Shown piece after piece: positions 42,210 to 50,765 of a DNA stretch of 64,000 bases (positions are counted from its first letter, which is position 1; each line of letters starts with the position of its first letter). The stretch is from Pseudarthrobacter sp. NamB4 (GTDB lineage: Bacteria > Actinomycetota > Actinomycetes > Actinomycetales > Micrococcaceae). The stretch covers positions 1-64,000 of the forward strand of contig NZ_VAHM01000010.1 of assembly GCF_005796185.1 (NCBI RefSeq), read 5' to 3'. The translations under genes and the position numbers were made by a program. Under the pieces are notes generated by a model. It saw nothing but the letters and a program-made list of their open reading frames with translations, was not told where the DNA came from and ran no database searches.

Positions 42210-42695
42210 CTACTTCTTGGGGATGGTGCGGCTGCGTCCGCGGAACTCGGCTATGAGCTCGCCTGGCTGGCCTGGGTTGGGGCTTGAACCGGGGCTTTCG
42301 GGGCCCGGCTCCGGCGCATCGGCGGCAAAGATCTGGATGTCGTACAGCCCGCTCCGGCCAGCGCTGGAGCGGCGGTCTGCCACTGCGGTCAGCACCTGGC
42401 CGCGGAAGGCGGGTTTCAGGAAGTTGATGTCCACGCCCGAGGCCACAGTGATGCTGTTTTCCTCGCCGGGGGCCGGCACGGCGGGGTTGCAGGCGAGTGC
42501 GAAGGCGGTATCCCCGAAGGCGAAGATCATTCCGCCGTGGGCCATGCCGAAGCCGTTGAGCATTTCCTGCCGGAGGGTCATCCGGATGGTGGCATGCCCG
42601 TCGCTAAGGGCGAGGACCTGGATGCCCATCCACTCGGAGGCGTAATCGTTCTCCAGTATCTGGTGGGTAGGCCCCGAAAGGGCGGTTTCAGCCAT
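42210..42695 (-). CDS. paaI: Hydroxyphenylacetyl-CoA thioesterase PaaI
   Basis: This 161-residue hotdog-fold protein has NGFGMAHGGMIFAFGDTAFALACN with the catalytic Asp62, the PaaI signature. It hydrolyses stalled acyl-CoA intermediates in phenylacetate breakdown and releases CoA. It is first in the operon with paaK. The operator palindrome lies 21 bp before its ATG. Confidence 0.93.
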   Translation of the reverse strand: MAETALSGPTHQILENDYASEWMGIQVLALSDGHATIRMTLRQEMLNGFGMAHGGMIFAFGDTAFALACNPAVPAPGEENSITVASGVDINFLKPAFRGQVLTAVADRRSSAGRSGLYDIQIFAADAPEPGPESPGSSPNPGQPGELIAEFRGRSRTIPKK

Positions 42696-42715
42696 GCGTC
42701 ATTGCCTCCAGCTTT

Positions 42716-42740
42716 ATTTACCGAATGTTCATTAGGTAAT
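42716..42740. promoter_or_regulatory. paaR box: TetR-type operator before paaI-paaK
   Basis: A 22-bp palindrome at 42718-42739, with TTACC and GGTAA as outer arms; 9 of 11 base pairs match. The left arm ACCGAA equals that of the paaZ site, while the centre (TGTTCA) differs from the other boxes (CGNNCG). It could bind PaaR or another TetR protein. Confidence 0.55.
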
Positions 42741-43034
42741 CCCATCAGGGGGTACCGTGTCAAGGGCCACTGGGGTTGCGGCTGCGCCTTCCTGCCTGGC
42801 TGCTCCCGCGGGCCAGCGCGCCCTGGCGGGGACACGCCGCCGTGCCTGGCGCGCCGGACGGGGTGCGGGAAAAGCAACCCGGCGGGAAGGTACGACGGCG
42901 GCACGCACCTGCCGCCGCGGGTCCGCCCTGCGTGCCCATCACCACACGCTCCGCAACGCTAAACCCTGCCGAAAGCCGCGGCCGAAGTGCAAGGATGGAA
43001 GGACCGGCACCAGCACACAGCAAAAGGGCGGACC
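42741..43034. other. Gene-less stretch between paaI and pta
   Basis: These 294 bases lie between the divergent paaI and pta genes. Short open frames are present in several phases, but none has a ribosome binding site or recognisable product. It is GC-rich; no hairpin terminator or repeat was seen. It must contain the pta promoter, which I could not place. Confidence 0.5.
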
Positions 43035-45155
43035 ATGGCCACAGGCATTTACGTCAGCGCAACCACCCCTGGCTCAGGCAAGTCACTCGTGGCTTTGGGC
43101 CTGGCGGACACCCTGCACCGGCACGCGGACAGGATCGGGTTTTTCAAGCCTGTTGTCCATGGCCCGGATCCCGCGGCGGATCCCATGGTGACGCTGATGA
43201 AATCCCGCTTCGTGCTCGAGGATGACAGGTGCCGCGGCGGCCTGACGTATGAAGAGGTCCGGGCCCTGCTGGCTGAAGGAAACCGGGCGGAGATTGATGC
43301 CCGCTGCGTCGGGATCTTCGCGGAGATCTCGCGACACTGCGACGTGGTGATCGTGGAGGGGACGGACCTGGTGGGCCAGGACTCCGCCGTCGAGTTCGAC
43401 CTCAACGCACGCCTGGCCAACAACCTGGCCACGCCTGTGCTGGCTGTGGTGGGCGCAAAGGGGCGCACTGTGGCTGAGACGGCGGCGGCTGTGGAGGTCG
43501 CCCGGAAGGAACTGGCCGCCGAGAGGTGTGCCCTGCTGGCCATCATGGTCAACCGTGCGGACCCGGAGGACCTGGAAGAGATCCGTGTGGCCATAAAGCC
43601 CGGCGCGTCCAACAGGCCTGTGTACATCCTGCCGGAACTGGATGAGATCGCCCGGCCCACCACCGGTGAGGTGGCCAGTGCCCTGCAGGTGCGCCAGATC
43701 GCAGGGCTGGCGGACATGGAGCGCGATGTGAAGGACATCAAGGTGGCGGCCATGAACGTGGGCAACTTTCTCAATGTGCTGGACGAGGGTGCCCTGGTGA
43801 TCGTTCCCGGTGACCGCGCGGATGTGATGGTGGCGTGCCTGGCCTCGTCCTTCTCGCCCGAGTTCCCGGTGCCTTCGGGGCTGATCCTGACTGGCGGGCT
43901 TGCGCCGGACGCCAACATCTACCCGCTGCTGGCCCAGGCCCCGTTCCCGGTGTTCGCGGCCAGTGAGGACACGTACCAGACGGCGCGCCGGGTCTCCGAG
44001 GTCCGCAGCGAGATCTGGTCGGGGCACCGGCGCAAGGTGGCGTCCGCGCTGGGGCTCTGGTCCCGTCGGGTGGACGAGACCGAGCTGGTGGAGCGCCTGC
44101 ACCTGCCCCGACCCGAGCGGATGACCCCGCTGCGCTTCCTGCATGACCTGATTGAGCGTGCACGCTCGCAGCGCCGGCACGTGGTGCTGCCGGAGGGCAC
44201 GGACGTGCGGATCCTGCGGGCGGCGGAAATTCTGCGCCGCCGCGACGTCTGCGACCTCACCGTGCTGGGACCCGAATCGGATGTCCGTGAACTGGCTTCT
44301 GCCCAGGGCATCGACCTCTCCGGCATCAACATTGTGGATCCGGCAACCTCGGACCTCCGGCAGAAATTCGCCGAGAAGTACGCCGAGCTGCGCGCGCACA
44401 AGGGCGTGGACGTGGCGAAGGCGCTGGAAATCATGCAGGACGTGAGCTATTTCGGCACCATGATGGTCCAGCTCGGAGTGGTGGACGGCATGGTCTCCGG
44501 CGCTGCCCACACCACTGCCCACACCATCCGGCCTGCGCTCGAGTTCGTAAAGACGCGCCCCGGAGTGAAGATCGTCTCCTCGGTGTTCCTGATGTTGATG
44601 CCGGACCGCGTGCTGGTCTACGGCGACTGCGCCGTGAACCCGGATCCCAACGTGGAGCAGCTGGCGGACATCGCGCTCGCGTCGGCGGAGACCGCAGCGC
44701 AGTTCGGGGTGGAGCCCCGCGTGGCCATGCTGTCCTACTCAACCGGCGGTTCGGGTGCCGGGCAGGCGGTGGACGCGGTGCGGCAGGCCACCGAACTGGT
44801 GCGCCAGCGCCGCCCGGACCTCGCCGTCGAAGGCCCCATCCAGTACGACGCCGCCGTGGACGCCTCCATTGCCGAGTCCAAGATGCCGGGCTCCTCGGTG
44901 GCAGGCCAGGCCACCGTGTTCATCTTCCCGGACCTGAACACGGGCAACAACACGTACAAGGCCGTGCAGCAGAGCTCGGGGGCCGTGGCCGTGGGGCCTG
45001 TCCTCCAGGGGCTGCGGAAGCCGGTCAACGACCTCTCCCGCGGCTGCACAGTGGAGGACATCGTGAATACCGTGGCCATCACTGCCATTCAGGCGCAGGC
45101 CCAGGATCCCGCGCAGGAGCCGCTCCAGAGCGCAGTGCAGGCGCCGGCTTCCTAG
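43035..45155 (+). CDS. pta: Phosphate acetyltransferase (long form)
   Basis: This 706-residue protein has an N-terminal P-loop-like BioD-type domain (GIYVSATTPGSGKSLVALG), a DRTGG domain in the middle and the C-terminal PTA_PTB catalytic domain (about 375-695; SYSTGGSGAG, PIQYDAAVD, FPDLNTGNNTYKAVQ). It interconverts acetyl-CoA and acetyl phosphate, working with ackA, encoded about 520 bp on. ATG 43035 starts the BioD-like domain. A strong terminator follows at 45171-45216. Confidence 0.95.
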   Translation: MATGIYVSATTPGSGKSLVALGLADTLHRHADRIGFFKPVVHGPDPAADPMVTLMKSRFVLEDDRCRGGLTYEEVRALLAEGNRAEIDARCVGIFAEISRHCDVVIVEGTDLVGQDSAVEFDLNARLANNLATPVLAVVGAKGRTVAETAAAVEVARKELAAERCALLAIMVNRADPEDLEEIRVAIKPGASNRPVYILPELDEIARPTTGEVASALQVRQIAGLADMERDVKDIKVAAMNVGNFLNVLDEGALVIVPGDRADVMVACLASSFSPEFPVPSGLILTGGLAPDANIYPLLAQAPFPVFAASEDTYQTARRVSEVRSEIWSGHRRKVASALGLWSRRVDETELVERLHLPRPERMTPLRFLHDLIERARSQRRHVVLPEGTDVRILRAAEILRRRDVCDLTVLGPESDVRELASAQGIDLSGINIVDPATSDLRQKFAEKYAELRAHKGVDVAKALEIMQDVSYFGTMMVQLGVVDGMVSGAAHTTAHTIRPALEFVKTRPGVKIVSSVFLMLMPDRVLVYGDCAVNPDPNVEQLADIALASAETAAQFGVEPRVAMLSYSTGGSGAGQAVDAVRQATELVRQRRPDLAVEGPIQYDAAVDASIAESKMPGSSVAGQATVFIFPDLNTGNNTYKAVQQSSGAVAVGPVLQGLRKPVNDLSRGCTVEDIVNTVAITAIQAQAQDPAQEPLQSAVQAPAS

Positions 45156-45170
45156 AAAAGGCCGACGCAG

Positions 45171-45216
45171 AAAAGGACGACGCCGGCACCCGGTTGGGTG
45201 CCGGCGTCGTCCTTTT
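45171..45216. terminator. Bidirectional terminator, 21-bp perfect stem
   Basis: Arms 45171-45191 and 45196-45216 are fully complementary with a GGTT loop. The arms begin with AAAA and end with TTTT, so transcripts from both directions end in a U run. It lies between the convergent pta gene and the small gene at 45224-45541. Confidence 0.93.
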
Positions 45217-45223
45217 GCAGGTC

Positions 45224-45541
45224 TTAGCTGTTGTCCGGCTTGGCCAGGCTCCCTTCGTCCTCCTGCTTGGCCGGCTCATCGGAGAGGCCCTGCGGCGTGA
45301 GGTCGAGGTCTTCTGTTTTCTCCGGCGCCTCCGGAGCCTCGCCGGTCTCGGCAGCCTTAAGGTTGCCGGTGTCGTCCAGTGCAGGGTTGGCGCCCTCCAC
45401 CCCGGTGGGGTCCTGATTGCCGGACCCGGCGCCGGTTCCACCGCCGGGGTCCGAATCCGCCTTGGCATTCAGGGGAGCGGTGCTGCTGGATCCTGTGTTG
45501 GTGGGGTCGTTCTCGTCGATCGAAGCGGGCTCATTCGTCAT
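45224..45541 (-). CDS. Acidic low-complexity hypothetical protein
   Basis: I do not recognise this 105-residue protein. It is rich in Asp, Glu, Pro, Gly and Thr and is probably disordered; it has no signal peptide or hydrophobic segment. ATG 45541 is preceded by GAGAGGA. It is divergent from ackA. Similar small acidic proteins occur elsewhere in the window (38644-38949), but I see no clear homology between them. Confidence 0.7.
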   Translation of the reverse strand: MTNEPASIDENDPTNTGSSSTAPLNAKADSDPGGGTGAGSGNQDPTGVEGANPALDDTGNLKAAETGEAPEAPEKTEDLDLTPQGLSDEPAKQEDEGSLAKPDNS

Positions 45542-45676
45542 GGAAGTGTCCTCTCGGGCGTGGTCCAGCCTGTCTGCCGACTCTAGGCACAGCCGGCGCC
45601 CATCCGCAAGGAAACCGCCGGCGGAGCAACCTATAGTGGGGACTGAACTGCAGAAGCAAGGCTCAGGAGGCCCCGC

Positions 45677-46837
45677 ATGCTCGTGCTCGTCATCAATTCC
45701 GGCTCGTCCTCGCTCAAGTACCAGGTGCGCGATGTCGCCGCCGGCAGCGTCCTGACCGAGGGGCTGATCGAGAAGATCGGCATGGGCAACGGCGGCGGCG
45801 GGGACGGCGAGATCGAGGGCCCTAGGGATCATGCAGAGGCGCTGGAGCAGGTGGACGCCGCAATCCACCAGGAACTGGGAGACCTGGAACTGGGTGCGGT
45901 GGGGCACCGGGTGGTGCACGGCGGCGAGCGGTTTGCCGAGCCCGTGCTGATCGACAACGAGATCACCAGGGCCATCGAGCGGCTCAACCCGCTGGCGCCG
46001 CTGCATAACCCGGCCAACGTTCTGGGCATCCGGGCCATCACCAGGAAGTGGCCGGACATGCCGCAGGTGGCTGTCTTCGACACCGCCTTTCACCGCACCC
46101 TCCCCGAGCACGCCTGGCGCTATGCGGTGCCGGATGAGCTCTACACCAACCACGGCATCCGCCGCTACGGCTTCCACGGCACATCCCACGAATACGTCAC
46201 CCGCCGCGCGGCCGCGCTGCTGGACCTCCCGGCGGAGGAGTTCGACGGCGTCATCGCCCACCTGGGCAACGGGGCCTCGGTCACCGCGATCCAGGGCGGC
46301 TGCTCCGTGGACACCTCCATGGGCTTTACCCCGCTCGAAGGCCTGGTGATGGGAACCCGCTCAGGCGACCTGGACCCGTCCATCCTGGTGTTCCTAGGCC
46401 GGGCAGGCTGGACGCCGGAGGACATCGACACCATGCTCAACCGGGAATCCGGGCTGAAGGGCCTGGCCGGCAACAACGACATGCGCTCGGTGGTGGAAGC
46501 GTCCGAGGCCGGTGATGCCCGGGCTGCCATGGCGCTCGCCGTCGCGTCTTACCGGCTGGCCAAGTACATCGGCGGGTACCACGTGGCCGTCGGCGGGGCG
46601 AAGGCCCTGGTGTTCACAGCCGGCATTGGCGAGAACTCACACCAGTTCCGCGCCCTGGTGGCGGACAAGCTCGGCGCCCTGGGCATCGAACTCGACGCCG
46701 TCCTGAATGGCGAGCGGTCCAAGGAGCCGCGCGTCATTTCCACGGCACAGTCCGCCATCCCCGTCCTGGTGGTTCCCACCGACGAGGAACAGGCGATCGC
46801 GGAGGCGACTGCCGCCGTCGTCAACTCTCCAAGCTAG
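45677..46837 (+). CDS. ackA: Acetate kinase
   Basis: This 386-residue kinase has the signature VLVINSGSSSLKYQV at the N-terminus, RRYGFHGTSHEYV with the catalytic His region, HLGNGASVTAI and the FTAGIGENS adenosine motif. It makes ATP from acetyl phosphate, together with Pta. AGGAGG lies about 8 bases before ATG 45677. Although on the same strand as pta, the terminator and the opposing small gene between them mean it has its own promoter. Confidence 0.96.
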   Translation: MLVLVINSGSSSLKYQVRDVAAGSVLTEGLIEKIGMGNGGGGDGEIEGPRDHAEALEQVDAAIHQELGDLELGAVGHRVVHGGERFAEPVLIDNEITRAIERLNPLAPLHNPANVLGIRAITRKWPDMPQVAVFDTAFHRTLPEHAWRYAVPDELYTNHGIRRYGFHGTSHEYVTRRAAALLDLPAEEFDGVIAHLGNGASVTAIQGGCSVDTSMGFTPLEGLVMGTRSGDLDPSILVFLGRAGWTPEDIDTMLNRESGLKGLAGNNDMRSVVEASEAGDARAAMALAVASYRLAKYIGGYHVAVGGAKALVFTAGIGENSHQFRALVADKLGALGIELDAVLNGERSKEPRVISTAQSAIPVLVVPTDEEQAIAEATAAVVNSPS

Positions 46838-46848
46838 TCAACCCGAGG

Positions 46849-46924
46849 GACGCTCTCTCACTTGATGTTGGGTTTTCCGGGACGCTCTCTCACTTGATGT
46901 GGGGTTTTCGGGGGCGCTCTCTCA
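46849..46924. repeat. 32-bp repeat family, 2.4 tandem units
   Basis: Two complete units (46849-46880, 46881-46912) begin with GACGCTCTCTCACTT followed by a variable 17-bp half with a GGTTTTC core. A third unit is cut after 12 bases (46913-46924), right against the stop codon of the sqr gene. The CTCTCTC cores recur at exactly 32-bp intervals. The array lies between the convergent ackA and sqr ends. The same family occurs at 62362-62528. Confidence 0.9.
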
Positions 46925-46926
46925 GG

Positions 46927-48123
46927 TCAGGCCCTGCCTTTGAGGATCAGGTTCCAGTAGATTTGCGGGAACACGTCCCGGTCCACCACCCAGGACAGTT
47001 TGCTCTCGTTCCACGTGGGAACACGCGGGACGGTGGGCATGGGGCGGAACCTGTCGTCGAACTCGGCGAACACCACCGTGTCGCGGGATACCGTGAAGGG
47101 GCACACGGAGTAGCCGTTGTACTTGGCGGGGAGCGGCTTGCCCTTCCGTGCGGCGACCAGGTTTTTGGCCAGGACTTTGGTCTGCTTGCGCAGGGCCCCG
47201 CCCGACTTGGAGTTGGTGGTCCCGGCCGCATCGCCCAGGGACCACACGTTCGGGAACCTGATGTGCCGCAGTGTCTGTCGGTCCACTTCCACGAACCCCC
47301 CGGCGTCGCCTGCCGCAGGAAGGTCAGTGGCCTTGAGCCAGTTGGGCGCCGACTGCGGGGGAACGGCGTTGAGGACGTCATAGTGCAGGTTTTCTTCCGT
47401 ACCGGTTTCAATGTTCCGGATAGTGGCTTTTTGCCCGACCGCGTCCACGGACACCAGCTCGCTGTTGGTCCACAGCTCAATGCCGTACTCGGCGATCTTG
47501 CGGTCAAGCTCCCGGTCCACCTCGGGAACCCCGAACACCGTGGGGTAGGGCTGGACCATGACCACCCTGATCTTGTCCAGCACGCCCTGTTCCCGCCAGT
47601 AGTCGCAGGCCAGGTACATGGGTTTCTGGCTGGCGCCGCCGCATTTGATGGGACCGGCCGGCATCGTGAAAACGGCCGTTCCCGATGTGAGCCCACTCAG
47701 CAGGGTCCAAGCCTTGGGCGCCAGTTCGAACTCGTAGTGGGAGGTCCCGTTCGGCGAATGCACCGCCTCGGCCAGCCCAGGCACGCTGTCCCAGTCGTAC
47801 TGCAGCCCGGGGCACACCACCAGTTGCCCGTAGGAGACGGTGGATCCGGATGCCAGGGTCACAGTGTTGGCATCTGTGTCCACGTCCACGGCGCTGTCCC
47901 GGATCCAGGTCACACCCGTGGGCGTCACTGATTCCTGGGAGCGGACGGCTTCCTTTGCCTGGGCCCGGCCGCCAGCTATGTGCGAGAACAGCGGCTGGTA
48001 GAGGTGGTGGTCCTTGGGCTCGATCAGGGCCACGTCCTTGATGCCGTAGCGTTCCAGGCGGGCAGCCAGGGAAACGCCCCCGTTGCCGCCGCCGATGATG
48101 ACCACTTCGTGCTGCGCGGCCAT
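46927..48123 (-). CDS. sqr: Sulfide:quinone oxidoreductase, type II-like
   Basis: This 398-residue FAD flavoprotein has the N-terminal GGGNGGVSLAARL loop, and the redox-active cysteine pair Cys161 in AGPIKCGGASQKP and Cys341 in GYSVCPFT, as in type II (mitochondrial-like) sulfide:quinone oxidoreductases. It oxidises sulfide at the membrane and passes electrons to menaquinone. It begins 3 bp after the DUF2945 gene and is the last gene of a four-gene operon. No persulfide dioxygenase or rhodanese gene is next to it, which is unusual. Confidence 0.87.
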   Translation of the reverse strand: MAAQHEVVIIGGGNGGVSLAARLERYGIKDVALIEPKDHHLYQPLFSHIAGGRAQAKEAVRSQESVTPTGVTWIRDSAVDVDTDANTVTLASGSTVSYGQLVVCPGLQYDWDSVPGLAEAVHSPNGTSHYEFELAPKAWTLLSGLTSGTAVFTMPAGPIKCGGASQKPMYLACDYWREQGVLDKIRVVMVQPYPTVFGVPEVDRELDRKIAEYGIELWTNSELVSVDAVGQKATIRNIETGTEENLHYDVLNAVPPQSAPNWLKATDLPAAGDAGGFVEVDRQTLRHIRFPNVWSLGDAAGTTNSKSGGALRKQTKVLAKNLVAARKGKPLPAKYNGYSVCPFTVSRDTVVFAEFDDRFRPMPTVPRVPTWNESKLSWVVDRDVFPQIYWNLILKGRA

Positions 48124-48126
48124 GTG

Positions 48127-48333
48127 TTACTTCTTTTCGGTCAGGGCAGAGGCCTTGTGCGCTGCCCTGGCGCCGGTCTTGTCCGACTCCACCACGTACT
48201 GCGGTTCATCCTCGCTGGCCCGGTGCTTGTGCCCGTCGAGTTCAAAGTCGCTGGTTTTCTTTTCCACGATCTTGCCGTGCGTCTTGCCCTGCGAAGTGTT
48301 CCACTCCACATGCGTTCCCTTGCTCAACGACAT
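48127..48333 (-). CDS. DUF2945 (HVA1 Tudor-like) small protein
   Basis: This 68-residue protein matches DUF2945: GTHVEWNTSQGKTHGKIVEKKT and EDEPQYVVESDKTGARAAHKAS. The family has a small SH3/Tudor-like beta barrel and is widespread in bacteria and fungi; function unknown. It lies between the M50 protease gene (8-bp gap) and sqr (3-bp gap) and is probably cotranscribed with both. Confidence 0.88.
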   Translation of the reverse strand: MSLSKGTHVEWNTSQGKTHGKIVEKKTSDFELDGHKHRASEDEPQYVVESDKTGARAAHKASALTEKK

Positions 48334-48341
48334 CTGTTCTC

Positions 48342-50759
48342 CTAGCTGGGGTTTGTGGTGGGTAGGGGCTCCGCGGGCGGGGCCATGCCCCCAGTATCCG
48401 CCGTAGGGAGCGGCGTCTCAACGGGGGCGTATGACGGTGGCGCGCCACTTGCGGGCGGAGTTGCCGGGGCGGTTGGAACCGCGGTCCCTGCCGGAGGCGG
48501 TGCCCCTCCGCCTGGTACTTGGGTGGCAGGTACATCCTGAGTTCCGGCGGCGGCATCCGTCATTGTCGGGGCCGGTGCACCGGAAGGCGTGGCTGAACCG
48601 GTGGCCTTCGTGCCGCTGGGATCAGCCTTGATGATGGCTGTAATCTGCTCCTTGTATTCGGCAAGCCGGGCCTGGATCTCCGAGAGCGGCACGTTCCGGA
48701 TGTTCCGGCCATATTCTGCAATCTCTGCCCACAATGCATTCAGCTGTGCCAGGCTGCCTTCGCCCAGCGGCCCATCCAGGGTGAGGACCAGCTGGCTCGC
48801 AAGCGCGTAGGTGAGGCAGTCCAGGCAGTTGTAATTGGCTGCCGCGGAGAGGTTTTCGGGAACAACGACATTCGTTTGGCCCACGACGAGGACCACTTGG
48901 AAGCCCACCGCCACGGCGGCGCAGCCGGTGCAGCTGGCGAAGGCATAGGCCTCATTCCTCGTGTCCACTGTTTCGCCGTCCTCTGCCCAAACGAGCGCAA
49001 ACGCCACACTGTAGGCAACCGAACCGTCGGTGCTGTTCACGGCGAGTGCCTGGTTGCCGTCCTCCTCGGGCACCGCGGGGCGGTCGAACGGGAACACCCA
49101 GGATGGTGGGGCAGCGGCGGGGGTGGTGGCGGATGCCCCGGATCCGCCCGGAGCAGCCGGCCCCTCTGCGGGGACCAGCACCATGCTCAGCTGGGGGTTC
49201 TCCCTGGTTGGCCTGGACACACCTGCAGGCCACAGTGCCACCGTCCTGCCGCTGCCGCCTGCCCTCAGCATTATTTTGCTGCTTTGCGGCAGGACCGACG
49301 TCGTGACGTCCTCCAGCGTGCCGCGTTCGTATGGCTGCACGGGGCGGTACGTCCCGCCGTCGGGCCACCAGGCCCACGCGAGCCCCGCGAGCAACGCGGC
49401 TATGGCACCCATGGCGGCAGTCCGTTGGAGCGTTTTACCGCGGGTCTTCTGCAACAGCACGGTGACCAGCTGACGCAGCAGCCGGAGAAGGATGTACAGC
49501 ATGCCCAGGATGGGAAGTGCGACAGCGATTATGGCCAGCACACGGACGGCAGCCCCGGCTAAGTCCCCGACGGAAAGGCTCCCGGCAAGCAGGTCCTGCT
49601 GTCTGGAGGCGCTGTCCCAAGCGGTGGCCAGCAGCCGCGGCAGCGCGATCACCATCAAGGCCAGACTGAGCAGCAGCAACGGCACGGTGACCAGGACCCA
49701 CGCCGTCACCACAGCCCTGGCCCAAGGCTTCAGGATCCGGTTTTCCGGTTTTCCCCAGTTCCAGGGCAGCAGTCCCAGGAGCGTGGGCTTGATGCGCTGG
49801 AACAGGTCGGGTACGCCGGCAGCGTCAGCGAGGATGTGGTACCCGTCGAACCTCACCAGCGGGAGCAGTTGCCGGACCATCTGCAGGATCTGCGTGACCA
49901 CCACCAGCAACAGCGCGTCAAAGCCGGTGGCCCACCACAACCCCATGACGGCGACCGCGATGATCGCGTTGAAGTAGAGGCCGCCAAGGTCGGTGCGGAG
50001 GCGCCCGCCCCTGCCCAACCTGTAGGAGTCGGTGACATCAGTGAAAAAGGCGGGCCATACCAGGTAGAGCCCCGCACCCATGGAACCCGGAGTTGCCCCG
50101 CCCCTGCGCGCGGCGGCGGCATGGCCGAACTCGTGGAAGCCGGCGGAGAGGATGGTGATGGCAAAAACCAGCAACAGCAGAGGGGGGTTTGCGAAGGCCT
50201 CGTGGGTGGCTGAACCCAGGCCCTTCACCATGAGCACCCACCAACACGTGGAAAGGAACGCCGCCGTGACCACCGCCACGAGAAACGGATTGAACAGGGC
50301 TGCGAAGGGTGCGGTGATTCTCCGGGTGCGTTCGGGATCCGTGACCGTGTATCGGAAGCGCATGCCCAGCAGGGGGTCTGCCTTTTTGACCTCTGGCTCG
50401 GAACCGTCCGTCAGGCGAAGCAGGCCCAGGGGCAGGAGCTGCGAATCCATCAGGGTGCGCACGTTGCCGGCGCTGACCAGGCGTCCAGAACCATCGCTGG
50501 CGTGCCGGGCAATCTCCTCCACGTTGCGTGAACCGTCAGCCGCCTCCAGCACCAGGTAGAGCAGGCGTGTCAGCTGTAGTGTCTGGCCATCCGAGCGACG
50601 CACCAGTGACGGGGCCTCCCGGTACCCCGATCCCTCAGACTGCCCCAGAAGCTGAACACCCTGGGCACGCGCAGGCACCTGCTGCGGGTGCTCGGCAAGC
50701 GATGCCGGGGAGGACGGCGGGCCGGCCACAGGGCCCGGGTTGCCGGCGGCGTGGCTCAT
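48342..50759 (-). CDS. PqqD-like/M50 membrane zinc metalloprotease
   Basis: This 805-residue protein has an N-terminal PqqD-like winged helix (about 45-120: LTRLLYLVLEAADGSRNVEEIARH), several transmembrane helices, the zinc motif HEFGH (209-213) and the distal VRFDGYHILAD (302-312), as in the putative peptide zinc metalloproteases of the M50/YydH type. After the last helix (about 445-465) comes an extracytoplasmic domain with two CxxC pairs (610-613, 645-648) and a Pro/Ala-rich tail. PqqD domains bind peptide leaders, so it probably matures or exports a protein, perhaps the product of the gene 6 bp upstream. Confidence 0.85.
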   Translation of the reverse strand: MSHAAGNPGPVAGPPSSPASLAEHPQQVPARAQGVQLLGQSEGSGYREAPSLVRRSDGQTLQLTRLLYLVLEAADGSRNVEEIARHASDGSGRLVSAGNVRTLMDSQLLPLGLLRLTDGSEPEVKKADPLLGMRFRYTVTDPERTRRITAPFAALFNPFLVAVVTAAFLSTCWWVLMVKGLGSATHEAFANPPLLLLVFAITILSAGFHEFGHAAAARRGGATPGSMGAGLYLVWPAFFTDVTDSYRLGRGGRLRTDLGGLYFNAIIAVAVMGLWWATGFDALLLVVVTQILQMVRQLLPLVRFDGYHILADAAGVPDLFQRIKPTLLGLLPWNWGKPENRILKPWARAVVTAWVLVTVPLLLLSLALMVIALPRLLATAWDSASRQQDLLAGSLSVGDLAGAAVRVLAIIAVALPILGMLYILLRLLRQLVTVLLQKTRGKTLQRTAAMGAIAALLAGLAWAWWPDGGTYRPVQPYERGTLEDVTTSVLPQSSKIMLRAGGSGRTVALWPAGVSRPTRENPQLSMVLVPAEGPAAPGGSGASATTPAAAPPSWVFPFDRPAVPEEDGNQALAVNSTDGSVAYSVAFALVWAEDGETVDTRNEAYAFASCTGCAAVAVGFQVVLVVGQTNVVVPENLSAAANYNCLDCLTYALASQLVLTLDGPLGEGSLAQLNALWAEIAEYGRNIRNVPLSEIQARLAEYKEQITAIIKADPSGTKATGSATPSGAPAPTMTDAAAGTQDVPATQVPGGGAPPPAGTAVPTAPATPPASGAPPSYAPVETPLPTADTGGMAPPAEPLPTTNPS

Positions 50760-50765
50760 CTCCGC

